Positions 33,779 to 41,895 of a stretch of 64,000 nt of DNA are shown piece after piece. This DNA comes from Nocardioides sp. HDW12B (GTDB taxonomy: Bacteria > Actinomycetota > Actinomycetes > Propionibacteriales > Nocardioidaceae). The notes beneath the pieces were generated by a model. The model made no database searches, was not told the origin of the DNA, and worked only from the letters and a program-made list of their open reading frames with translations. Every line of letters begins with the position of its first letter. The stretch's first letter is position 1. Location: NCBI RefSeq assembly GCF_011299595.1, contig NZ_CP049867.1, positions 1,488,001 to 1,552,000 on the forward strand, written 5' to 3'. The translations under genes were made by a program, and so were the position numbers.

Positions 33779-34177
33779 ATGCAGCTGAGCGAGCACGAGA
33801 TGACCGCCGCCCTCGAGGGTGCGGCCAAGACGGTCCTTGCCGCGCAGCGCCGCGACGTCCGCAAGGGCCGGACCGACATCGAGACGGTGTGGAAGGAGAT
33901 GGACCGCTACCAGCGGTTCAAGCTCCTCGACTCCCTGGGCGACCAGATCCTGCCGGTGCTGATGGCACTGCCCGACCGCGAGGTGCCGGTGGGCGAGCGG
34001 CCACGCTACGACGACGCCGAGATCACCGCCGTCGTCGAGGAGAAGCTGCCCGAGGGGGCCGGAAAGCTGCGGCGCAAGGTCGTGGTCGCCACCCGCGTCG
34101 CGCTGGTGCGTACGGCGCTGGGCCACGTCCCGCCGCGCGCCGACCCCGAGCGGCTCGACGTACCGGACCACCTGTAG
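33779..34177 (+). CDS. Conserved hypothetical protein
   Basis: Protein of 132 aa from ATG 33779 (MQLSEHEMTAALEGAAKTVL...). It is helical, with TVWKEMDRYQRFKLLDSLGDQI and VPVGERPRYDDAEITAVVEE blocks, and no membrane segment. The in-frame ATG at 33740 is less likely because its codons overlap promoter-like DNA and a TTGTCCACA sequence. No family name can be given. Confidence 0.65.
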   Translation: MQLSEHEMTAALEGAAKTVLAAQRRDVRKGRTDIETVWKEMDRYQRFKLLDSLGDQILPVLMALPDREVPVGERPRYDDAEITAVVEEKLPEGAGKLRRKVVVATRVALVRTALGHVPPRADPERLDVPDHL

Positions 34178-34189
34178 CGCCTCGGCCGG

Positions 34190-34684
34190 TCAGCCCTCGA
34201 TCGTGTGGACGGCCGCCTCCTCGGCGGACGCACCGGCCCCGTCGATGCCGACGTCCTGGGCGACCTCCTCGGACTCGACGTCCTCGTGCGCGCCCTCGTC
34301 GGGGGACACCAGCCGACCGGTGCGCGCGTCGCCGACCTCACCGCCGTCACCGTCGTTCTCGATCTCCTCGACCGACATGTGCGCCGCCTGCTCGTAGGGG
34401 TCCTCCTCGGGCACCTCCTGGGCGTAGCGCTGGTCGAAGGTCTCGCCCGTCGCCTCCTCGCGCGGGGTGGTGCCGAAGCCCTGGCCCGGCGACCACCTCT
34501 CCCCGGGCGAGTAGCCCTCGTCGAGCGGCTCGGCCAGCCCGCGGTTGTCGCTGAGGCTGTCGCCGTCGCCCTGGGGCTGGTCCTCGTCGTCGACGCTGTA
34601 GCCGTGGTAGCTCTCACCGTCGGGCTCGGTGGGGTCGGCGCCCTCGACCGGGTCGGACCCGCCGCTGCTCGTGTCGCTGGTCAT
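34190..34684 (-). CDS. DUF5709-type acidic protein
   Basis: Acidic, largely disordered protein of 164 aa. The landmarks of the actinobacterial DUF5709 family are present: LDEGYSPGERWSPGQGFGTT, REEATGETFDQRYAQEVPEE, RTGRLVSPDEG and ASAEEAAVHTIEG near the C-terminus. It is probably cytoplasmic. Function is unknown. The ATG at 34682-34684 follows AGGAGC. Confidence 0.8.
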   Translation of the reverse strand: MTSDTSSGGSDPVEGADPTEPDGESYHGYSVDDEDQPQGDGDSLSDNRGLAEPLDEGYSPGERWSPGQGFGTTPREEATGETFDQRYAQEVPEEDPYEQAAHMSVEEIENDGDGGEVGDARTGRLVSPDEGAHEDVESEEVAQDVGIDGAGASAEEAAVHTIEG

Positions 34685-34785
34685 CTCGGGCTCCTGTCAC
34701 GTCGGGTGCGGCGCCCCGTCCGTTGACGCGCCTCCCCTCCAGCATGCGCCCGCGGTGAAGCGACGGACAGCCCGTGCGGGAGCGA

Positions 34786-35310
34786 CTACGACGCGGGACC
34801 CGCCCGCTCGGACGCCTCCTCCGGCGTGACACGGATGCAGTCGGTCGTCGCGCTCCAGACGAGGACGTCCTCGTCCACGCTGAGTCGCACCTCCACGTCG
34901 TCACGGGACACGGACACGCTCGCGGGGATGAACCCCTCGGCGTCGGAGGTCTCGCCGACCTCCCACCCGGCCTCCGTCGCGGCCTCGGTCACGCGGTCGA
35001 GGGAGGGTCTCGCGTCCGGTTTCCGGAGCGCCCACCGCGCGTAGTAGCTGAGCCCCTCGACGGGCGCGGACGAGCACACGTCGTACTGGGTCGACCCGGC
35101 CTCGACGGTCCCGCCGAGCGCGTCGGACAGGGCCTCGCCGAGGGCGTCTCCGGCCCGGTCGACCTCGGGCTCCGCCTGCTGCAGCCGCGCGGCACCGTGC
35201 TCCGGGTCCTGGTCGCCGAGTCCGCCACTGCCACCGCCGCTGCCACTGCCACCGTCACCGCAGGCCGCGACCACGCCCGTCGCGAGCAGCACCCCGAGCA
35301 CTCGCCTCAT
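34786..35310 (-). CDS. Small lipoprotein of unknown function
   Basis: Lipoprotein of 174 aa: the signal peptide MRRVLGVLLATGVVAAC ends in a lipobox with Cys17, followed by a Gly/Ser/Asp linker. The mature domain (about 45-174) carries two further cysteines (CSSAP, DCIRV) that may form a disulfide, and beta strands such as VSVSRDDVEVRLSVDEDVLVW. It resembles small actinobacterial lipoproteins of the LppX/DUF type only in general form. It is divergent from the gene at 35552. Confidence 0.65.
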   Translation of the reverse strand: MRRVLGVLLATGVVAACGDGGSGSGGGSGGLGDQDPEHGAARLQQAEPEVDRAGDALGEALSDALGGTVEAGSTQYDVCSSAPVEGLSYYARWALRKPDARPSLDRVTEAATEAGWEVGETSDAEGFIPASVSVSRDDVEVRLSVDEDVLVWSATTDCIRVTPEEASERAGPAS

Positions 35311-35551
35311 CACGTGTCGGCCCCCCAAGGTCGCTGTGTCGACGGGGCCGAGACTACGCACGCGCGGCCCGGTTCGAACCGCTTCCGGCGTCCCTCGCGC
35401 CGCCCCTGGTGCCGGTCCTGGCCGGTCCCGGTGACGTTCCGTCCCGCGCCCGGGTTCGTGCCGCGGGCGCCGTCGTCTGCGCGGCGAGCGGCGGCGGGGG
35501 CCGACCCTGGGTAGATTTCGTGTCAGACGGACACCAGGTGCAGGAGGTGGG
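35311..35551. promoter_or_regulatory. Divergent promoter region, lipoprotein / 35552 gene
   Basis: This 241-bp region contains the perfect 10-bp palindrome GGTTCGAACC at 35371-35380. It lacks the four-base spacer of LexA boxes, so its factor is unknown. No coding frame is favoured. Confidence 0.4.
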
Positions 35552-37591
35552 ATGGGCACGGCGACGCTGGTGCGCACGGTCGTGGTCGCGCTCGTGTCCG
35601 CGACCGGTGCGGCGGCCCTCGCCCTCCCCGCGGCCGTCGCGGCGCCGGCCAACGAGCCCGCGAACCGCCCGGCACCGACCGCGACCCCCACCGAGGAGCC
35701 CAGCCCGACCGAGCCTCCCGAGCCGCCGCCCGACACCGTGCCCCCGCCGCCCCCGGACCTGGGGGAGCCGGAGGTCGAGCCGGGCGGCGAGATCACGCTG
35801 GCCTTCGCCGCTGAGGACCGCTCGCTCGTCGAGGTCGTCGAGGTCGGTGAGGACGCCGAGAGCGACCAGCCGGTCGCGCAGCGTCGCGCCAACGCCCAGG
35901 CGCAGGAGCTGCGGTGGACCGCCGAGTCGGGGGAGCGGACCTACGAGGTCACCGCCACCGACCGGGAGGGCAACGAGAGCCAGCCGGCGACGGTCACCAT
36001 CGAGATCGACGCCGACCCGCCCGTCGTACGACGCTTCGAGGTCACCTCGGGCACCGCGAAGGACCCGTTGAGCAGCGTGCTGCTCGTGACGGAGCCGGCC
36101 ACCACCTACGCGGTGACCGTCGACGACGAGGTCGTGGCGTCCGGCACCACGGCCGACACCGGCCGGGAGGTGATCGAGGAGAGCCTCGACCTCGCCGACG
36201 GCCGCTACCCGGTCGAGATCGACCTCGCCGACGAGACCGGCAACACGACCGAGGACCGTCAGGTGCTCGTCGTCGCCGTCGGCGACCTCTTCGTGAGGGC
36301 CCGGCTGACCAGCGAGCCGACCGACCTCAGCCAGGTCGTCGAGATCCGTGCCACGCCGGGTGCCACCGGTCAGGTCGAGGTCACCGCCACCGCCGACGAC
36401 ACGGCCGACGACACGGCCGACGACACGGCCGACGACACGGCCGACGACACGGCCGACGACACGGCCGAGGACACCGACGCGGCCACCGAGGTCGAGCCGG
36501 AGCGCTTCCGGGTGGCCGACGACGGGACCGCCGAGGTGCGCCTGCAGCTGCCCGACGGCGACTACGAGGGCGCGGTCGTGCGCGTCGAGGACGCGCAGGG
36601 CCGCGAGGGCAGCACCGCGATCGACGGGTTCGCCGTCGACACCACGCTGCCCGAGCTGGAGCTCGCGCTCGTCGACGGGGTCGCCGAGGAGGGCCGCCTG
36701 GCCTTCGAGGTGACGGCCGAGGAGGGCAGCGAGGTCGACTGGCGCGTGCTCGACACCGCGGGCCGCGTGGTCACGCTGGGCACGTTCATCGCCTCGGCCA
36801 CCCCGGAGGTCGTCGACCGCGACGTCGACGAGGGCACCTACACCGTCGAGGTCTCGACCGCCGACATCTTCGACCGGACCGCCGAGCAGCAGACCGAGGT
36901 CACGGTCGCCTCCGACCCGATCACCCCCCGCACGCTGGCCCTGGCCGGGCTCGTCCTGCTGGTGCTGCTGCTCGCCCTGTTCCTGGTGGCGCGTCGCCTC
37001 TGGCGACGGCGGCAGGAGCGGCGCGAGGAGCGGCGTGCGCTCGGGCCGAGGCTCTCGGCCCAGGAGGACCGCGCGGCGTACGAGCGGGCCGAGGCGGCCT
37101 GGGTGACCCAGCACCAGGCCCTGACCCGGCTCGTCCACGTCGCACGGGGCGACGTGCCCGACGACCTCGTGCTGCCCGTCGGCTTCACCCTGCTGCCGGG
37201 CGAGGTGGCCCTGTGGTCCACGTCCGCCCGGCTCATCGAGCTGGCCGAGAGCGGTGGCGACGACGCCGCCCTGGAGGGCGGGAGCGGCGACGTGGTGGTC
37301 ACCGACCAGCGCCTGGCCTTCGTGGGGGCCGGGGGTGCCGGGGGTGCCGAGGGTGCGGCGTCGCGTGACTGGTGGCTCGCCGCCGTCGAGCGGGTGCGCC
37401 ACCTCGACCACGAGCGCACGGTGCTGCGGAGCCGGGACGCCCCGGGCTGGACGGGCGTGGCGTACGCCGCGCAGGTGACCCGGCAGTACCTCGACCTCGC
37501 GCTGGCACGTGCGCAGGGCACGCCGTACGACGGCATCGTCGACCAGGGACTGCGTGACCACGAGATGCGACGCCCCACCCCGCCGGCCTGA
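35552..37591 (+). CDS. Secreted/membrane protein with Ig-like domains, ADDT repeats and cytosolic domain
   Basis: Protein of 679 aa with ATG 35552 after CAGGAGG. The order is: a signal peptide (1-31), a Pro/Thr/Glu-rich stalk (32-70), Ig/fibronectin-like beta domains (about 75-280), an ADDT tandem repeat (281-308), more beta domains (about 320-455, ...ELALVDGVAEEGRLAFEV...), one transmembrane helix (about 462-482), a basic RRLWRRRQERREERR stretch, and a C-terminal cytosolic domain (about 530-640; VVVTDQRLAFVGAG, then WWLAAVERVRHL) resembling a PH/GRAM-like fold. The fold and orientation are inferred. Function is unknown; it could be a wall-sensing or adhesive protein. Confidence 0.65.
   Translation: MGTATLVRTVVVALVSATGAAALALPAAVAAPANEPANRPAPTATPTEEPSPTEPPEPPPDTVPPPPPDLGEPEVEPGGEITLAFAAEDRSLVEVVEVGEDAESDQPVAQRRANAQAQELRWTAESGERTYEVTATDREGNESQPATVTIEIDADPPVVRRFEVTSGTAKDPLSSVLLVTEPATTYAVTVDDEVVASGTTADTGREVIEESLDLADGRYPVEIDLADETGNTTEDRQVLVVAVGDLFVRARLTSEPTDLSQVVEIRATPGATGQVEVTATADDTADDTADDTADDTADDTADDTAEDTDAATEVEPERFRVADDGTAEVRLQLPDGDYEGAVVRVEDAQGREGSTAIDGFAVDTTLPELELALVDGVAEEGRLAFEVTAEEGSEVDWRVLDTAGRVVTLGTFIASATPEVVDRDVDEGTYTVEVSTADIFDRTAEQQTEVTVASDPITPRTLALAGLVLLVLLLALFLVARRLWRRRQERREERRALGPRLSAQEDRAAYERAEAAWVTQHQALTRLVHVARGDVPDDLVLPVGFTLLPGEVALWSTSARLIELAESGGDDAALEGGSGDVVVTDQRLAFVGAGGAGGAEGAASRDWWLAAVERVRHLDHERTVLRSRDAPGWTGVAYAAQVTRQYLDLALARAQGTPYDGIVDQGLRDHEMRRPTPPA
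36392..36475. repeat. 12-bp minisatellite coding for ADDT, seven units
   Basis: Six perfect copies of GCCGACGACACG followed by one diverged copy (GCCGAGGACACC), 84 bp in all. It is in frame, so a gain or loss of units would only change the length of the ADDT tract. The opposite strand reads GTCGGCCGTGTC. Confidence 0.9.
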
Positions 37592-37654
37592 CCCGACCAC
37601 CGAGCCGGGTGGCTTCGTCACACGGCGGCAACGACTCCTGCCTACAGTGGCGCC

Positions 37655-39118
37655 ATGTCGCGCCCGGAGAAGTCCGCCTCGTCCCGTCCCCACGTCGTGG
37701 TCCTGTTCGGCGCGACCGGCGACCTGTCGCGCCGCAAGCTGCTCCCGGGCCTGCTGCACCTCTTCCAGGCCGGGCTGCTCGACGACACGCGCATCATCGG
37801 CAGCAGCCTCGACGAGATCGACGACGAGAAGTTCGTCGCCATCGCGCGCGAGGCGTGCGAGCAGAGCCGCGGTGACGGAGCCGACGGGCGCTGGGACGAG
37901 TTCGCCTCGATGCTCTCCTTCGTCCCGCAGCAGAAGGGCGCCCAGGGGCTCGCCGACGCCGTCGCCCGGTGCGAGAAGGAGCTCGCGGGTGAGGGGGAGG
38001 TGCAGCGGCTGCACTACCTGAGCGTGCCGCCCAAGGCGGCGCTCGCCGTGGTGCACATGCTCGAGGAGGCCGGGCTGGCCGAGCGCTCGCGCATCGTCAT
38101 GGAGAAGCCGTTCGGCACCGACCTGGAGAGCGCGCGGTCGCTCAACGCCGAGCTGCACGAGGTCTTCGCCGAGGAGCAGATCTTCCGCATCGACCACTTC
38201 CTGGGCAAGGAGGCGGCGCAGAACATCCTCGCCTTCCGCTTCGCCAACGGTCTCTTCGAGCCGATCTGGAACCGCAACTTCATCGACCACGTGCAGATCG
38301 ACGTGCCGGAGACGCTGGGGCTCGAGACCCGCGCGGAGTTCTACGAGTCCACCGGCGCCTACAAGGACATGGTCGTCACCCACCTGTTCCAGGTGCTGGC
38401 GTTCATGGCGATGGAGCCGCCCACCGCACTGGCGCCCGGGCCGATCGGGGAGGAGAAGGTCAAGGTCTTCCGCTCGATGAAGACGATCGACCCGTCGCAG
38501 GCCGTGCGCGGGCAGTACGTCGGCTACCGCGAGCTCGACGGCGTCGACGACGAGTCCGACGTCGACACCTTCATCGCGCTGCAGGTGGAGATCGACAACT
38601 GGCGCTGGGCCGGGGTGCCGTTCTACCTGCGCACCGGCAAGAAGCTGGCCGAGGGCGCCCGCATCATCTCCATCGCCTTCAAGGAGCCGCCGCGCCACAT
38701 GTTCCCCCAGGGCTCAGGGGTGGGTCTGCAGGGCCCGGACCACCTGACCTTCGACCTGGCCGACCAGTCCCGGATGTCGCTGTCGTTCTACGGCAAGCGT
38801 CCGGGCCCGGGCATGAAGCTCGACAAGCTGTCGATGCAGTTCGCCATGCACGAGAACAAGAACTCCGACCAGGTGCTCGAGGCCTACGAGCGGCTCATCC
38901 ACGACGCGATGCGCGGCGACCACACGCTGTTCACGACCGCCGACGGCATCGAGCGGCTCTGGGAGCTCTCCGAGCCGCTGCTCACCGACCCGCCCCCCGT
39001 CCGGGCGTACGGCGAGGGCACCTGGGGCCCCAATGCCATCCACCAGCTGATCGCTCCGCGGGCGTGGCGGCTGCCGTTCGAGCGGAGCTGGCGCGACCCC
39101 AACGACAGCGGCGTCTGA
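37655..39118 (+). CDS. zwf: Glucose-6-phosphate 1-dehydrogenase
   Basis: First enzyme of the oxidative pentose phosphate pathway, 487 aa. The dinucleotide motif is GATGDLS (19-25), with the following RRKLLPGL. The substrate/catalytic motif RIDHFLGKE is at 178-186, with Asp180, His181 and Lys185, and EKPFGTD precedes it. The start ATG gives the usual short N-terminal extension. An aldo/keto reductase follows after 54 nt and may be co-transcribed; NADPH supply is the shared link. There are no tal, tkt or opcA neighbours, so this looks like a stand-alone zwf copy. Confidence 0.95.
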   Translation: MSRPEKSASSRPHVVVLFGATGDLSRRKLLPGLLHLFQAGLLDDTRIIGSSLDEIDDEKFVAIAREACEQSRGDGADGRWDEFASMLSFVPQQKGAQGLADAVARCEKELAGEGEVQRLHYLSVPPKAALAVVHMLEEAGLAERSRIVMEKPFGTDLESARSLNAELHEVFAEEQIFRIDHFLGKEAAQNILAFRFANGLFEPIWNRNFIDHVQIDVPETLGLETRAEFYESTGAYKDMVVTHLFQVLAFMAMEPPTALAPGPIGEEKVKVFRSMKTIDPSQAVRGQYVGYRELDGVDDESDVDTFIALQVEIDNWRWAGVPFYLRTGKKLAEGARIISIAFKEPPRHMFPQGSGVGLQGPDHLTFDLADQSRMSLSFYGKRPGPGMKLDKLSMQFAMHENKNSDQVLEAYERLIHDAMRGDHTLFTTADGIERLWELSEPLLTDPPPVRAYGEGTWGPNAIHQLIAPRAWRLPFERSWRDPNDSGV

Positions 39119-39172
39119 CGGGGTCCGTCACGATCCGTCGGGCGGGCTGGACACGGGGAGCAGGATGGCCCC

Positions 39173-40147
39173 ATGGACTACACCCATCTCGGCCGCAGCG
39201 GCCTCTCCGTCAGCCGACTCTGCCTGGGCACGATGAACTTCGGTCCGGAGACCTCCGAGGAGGACAGCCACGAGATCATGGACCGGGCACTCGAGCTCGG
39301 CATCAACTTCTTCGACACCGCCAACGTCTACGGCTGGGTCCCCGGCGAGGGCGTGACCGAGCAGATCATCGGTCGCTGGTTCGCCCGCGGAGGGGAGCGG
39401 CGCGAGAAGACGGTGATCGCGACCAAGCTCTACGGCTCGATGAGCCAGTGGCCGAACGACACGTTCTTGTCAGCGCGCAACATCCGGCTCGCGTGCGACG
39501 CCTCGCTGAAGCGGCTGCAGACCGACTACATCGACCTCTACCAGATGCACCACGTCGACCGGAGCACGCCGTGGGACGAGATCTGGGAGGCCTTCGAGGT
39601 GCTGCGCCAGCAGGGCAAGGTGCTCTACTTCGGCTCCTCCAACCACGCGGGCTGGCACATCGCCCAGAGCATGGAGACGGCACGGCGCCGCGGCCAGACC
39701 GGGCTGGTGAGCGAGCAGTCGATCTACAACCTGCTCAAGCGCGAGGTCGAGCTCGAGGTGCTCCCGGCCTGCCAGGGCTACGGGCTCGGCGTCATCCCCT
39801 GGTCGCCGCTCAACGGCGGGCTCCTCGGCGGCATCATCCGCAAGACCGAGAAGGGCCAGCGCCGCCTCACCGGACGTGCCAAGGACGCCCTCAAGACGCA
39901 CCGCAAGGCGCTGCGGGCCTACGAGGACTTCTGCGACGAGATCGGCGAGCTCCCGGCCCACGTCGGGCTGGCCTGGCTGCTGCACCAGGAGGGCGTCACC
40001 GGACCGATCATCGGGCCACGGACCCTGGAGCAGCTCGACGGGTCGATCCGGGCCACCGAGATCCGGCTGAAGAAGGACGAGCTCGCGCGGGTCGACGAGA
40101 TCTTCCCCGGACCCGGCGGGCCCGCCCCCGAGGCCTACGCCTGGTGA
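39173..40147 (+). CDS. Aldo/keto reductase (YghZ/MgrA-like)
   Basis: NADPH-dependent (beta/alpha)8 reductase of 324 aa. The catalytic tetrad is visible: Asp48 and Tyr53 (FFDTANVYG), Lys85 (IATKLYG) and a His in LYQMHHVD. The pattern YTHLGRSGLSVSRLCLGTMNFG and the C-terminal IIGPRTLEQLDGS match the L-glyceraldehyde-3-phosphate reductase/voltage-channel beta-like branch. It detoxifies aldehydes or reduces sugars; the true substrate is unknown. Confidence 0.88.
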   Translation: MDYTHLGRSGLSVSRLCLGTMNFGPETSEEDSHEIMDRALELGINFFDTANVYGWVPGEGVTEQIIGRWFARGGERREKTVIATKLYGSMSQWPNDTFLSARNIRLACDASLKRLQTDYIDLYQMHHVDRSTPWDEIWEAFEVLRQQGKVLYFGSSNHAGWHIAQSMETARRRGQTGLVSEQSIYNLLKREVELEVLPACQGYGLGVIPWSPLNGGLLGGIIRKTEKGQRRLTGRAKDALKTHRKALRAYEDFCDEIGELPAHVGLAWLLHQEGVTGPIIGPRTLEQLDGSIRATEIRLKKDELARVDEIFPGPGGPAPEAYAW

Positions 40148-40159
40148 GACGCCGACGGA

Positions 40160-41719
40160 TCAGCCGACGGTGGGCAGGTGCACCTGGGTGTCGTCGAGCG
40201 TGACGACACCCGCCGTACGGCTGCCGAAGCCGACGAAGGAGTCGCTCAGGGCCGAGGTCAGCAGGTAGAGGTTCTGGCCCTTCGGGACGTTGACCGCGAC
40301 CGCCGGCAGCTCGATGCGACGGCGCTCGCCGGTGACCGGGGTCTCCTCGTTGAGCGGCATCACGTTCTTCTGCACCAGCTTGGCGTCGGCCGGTGAGGTG
40401 CCGATGGCGAGGCCGAAGAAGGCCCGGCTGTTCGGCGTCAGCGTCGTCACGTCGGCGGTGAGGTGCGACGAGCCCGCGACGCGGTAGGGCCCGGTCGCGA
40501 TCTCGGTCGCCTGCGCCGGGCTCGCCACGGTCGGGGTCGTGATCGTCCCGAGCGCCTTGGTGGTGTCCGGCGTCACCGAGCTCACCGTGGTGCAGGTGTT
40601 GCCGGCGGTCGCCAGGTGGAAGCGGCCGTAGCCGCGCAGCCCCGTGTCGCGCCCGCGCAGCTTCTCGTCGAAGAAGCGCAGGGAGAGCTGCTCGAAGCTG
40701 CCCCCGGCGAGCTTGGTGCTGCAGGGGTCGCCGCTGACCTCGACGCCGGCGGGGAAGGCCGACGGCAGCACGTGGCCGCCGTTGTAGCCCACGAAGATCG
40801 AGCTGCGGCGGGCCCGGTCGGTGAGCGCGGTGCGCCAGTTGGTCAGACCCTCCTGGAGGTTGAACAGCGAGTCCGTGGCGCCCTGTCCCATGAGGACCGG
40901 GATGTCGAGGCGGCGGCCGTGGTCGACGTGCCACTGGGGTCCGTTGCGCTTGAAGAACTCGACCAGGTTCTGCCCACCGGGCACGCTGCCGTCGGGCCAC
41001 TCGCCGGTGGCGGCGCCCTCGATGAGCGCCTGGTAGATCTGCGGCGGCAGCGAGTTGCTGGGCACGGCTGCGCCGCTGAGGGCCAGCGCCCACTCACTGC
41101 GTACGACGCCCTCCGGGGCGAGGCTGCGGTTGAGGTCGTTCCACGTGATCTCGGGGGCCAGTGCGTCGAACACCGGCGTGCCCTTGAGCCGCAGGCTCTC
41201 GAACGCGCCGAGGAACTGGTAGCCGCCGCCGTAGCTGCCGCCGATGGCGCCGAGGCGCGGGTCGCCGGGGGCGTCCTTCTTCACCCACCGCTGCTGCGCG
41301 ACCAGACGGATGAGGCCGCGGACGTCGTGCCCCTCGACGCGGGGGTTCTCGACGTACGCCTGGCCGCCGCTCTGGCCGAATCCGCGCTGGTCGTAGGACA
41401 GCACGCCGTAGCCGGCGTCGAGGAACCGCTGGAAGTCGGCGGGGTCCTGGTTGCGTGAGCCGCCCCAGCCGTGGCTGTGCATGATCAGGGGGACCTTGCG
41501 GTCCGCCGTGGCCTGGGCAGGCTGGAAGAGCGTGTAGCAGATGTCGACGCGTTCGCTGGTGCCCGGGTCCGGCACGCTGCTGATGCAGCCGTCGGTCACC
41601 CGCGTGGCCGCCGCCGAGGCGGCCGGCAGCGCGCCCCCGGTCAGCGGCAGCGCGGTCAGGCCGGCGGCGGCCGCGGCCGTGGCCAGCAGGCCTCGGGCGG
41701 TCCTGGTCGTTCCTCGCAC
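40160..41719 (-). CDS. Secreted CocE/NonD-like alpha/beta hydrolase
   Basis: Predicted exported hydrolase of 519 aa. The GTG at 41717-41719 has GGAGG nine bases upstream and starts a signal peptide (GLLATAAAAAGLTALPLTGG). The alpha/beta-hydrolase core has HSHGWGGSRNQD, LSYDQRGFGQSGGQAY, the nucleophile motif IGGSYGGGYQ, and acid/histidine candidates in GATDSLFNLQEG and GGHVLPS. The C-terminal jelly-roll (AVNVPKGQNLYLLTSALS) is the X-Pro dipeptidyl-peptidase/CocE-type beta domain. A peptidase or esterase role is likely; the substrate is unknown. Confidence 0.82.
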   Translation of the reverse strand: MRGTTRTARGLLATAAAAAGLTALPLTGGALPAASAAATRVTDGCISSVPDPGTSERVDICYTLFQPAQATADRKVPLIMHSHGWGGSRNQDPADFQRFLDAGYGVLSYDQRGFGQSGGQAYVENPRVEGHDVRGLIRLVAQQRWVKKDAPGDPRLGAIGGSYGGGYQFLGAFESLRLKGTPVFDALAPEITWNDLNRSLAPEGVVRSEWALALSGAAVPSNSLPPQIYQALIEGAATGEWPDGSVPGGQNLVEFFKRNGPQWHVDHGRRLDIPVLMGQGATDSLFNLQEGLTNWRTALTDRARRSSIFVGYNGGHVLPSAFPAGVEVSGDPCSTKLAGGSFEQLSLRFFDEKLRGRDTGLRGYGRFHLATAGNTCTTVSSVTPDTTKALGTITTPTVASPAQATEIATGPYRVAGSSHLTADVTTLTPNSRAFFGLAIGTSPADAKLVQKNVMPLNEETPVTGERRRIELPAVAVNVPKGQNLYLLTSALSDSFVGFGSRTAGVVTLDDTQVHLPTVG

Positions 41720-41895
41720 GTCTCTCACCCTCCGTCGAGATCGGTCACGTGGAAGGTTCAACGATGTGACGACGGTCGCGTTACGTCGGCTCCAGCGGCT
41801 GGGTTGTCAGCCGAGTCGTCGGCCGGGTTGTCGGCCGGGGCTACCGTCGACAGCCAGGGCCCCACCCCCGACGACCGCAGGTCAGGGAGGTCACC
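41720..41895. promoter_or_regulatory. Divergent promoter region, hydrolase / capA
   Basis: 176 bp between divergent genes, carrying a 12-bp tandem repeat at 41802-41837. No other motif was recognised. Confidence 0.4.
41802..41837. repeat. 12-bp tandem repeat, three units
   Basis: Three consecutive 12-mers (GGTTGTCAGCCG, AGTCGTCGGCCG, GGTTGTCGGCCG) with a GTCGGCCGG core. The unit is related to the 36392-36475 and 4313-4360 repeats. Confidence 0.65.

Noticed and set aside
35371-35380. GGTTCGAACC as a LexA box
   Set aside because: It lacks the four-base spacer between TCGAAC and GTTCGA that LexA needs.
35354-38698. A 1114-codon frame antisense to the Ig-like gene and zwf
   Set aside because: It spans two unrelated plus-strand genes and has no recognisable domain.
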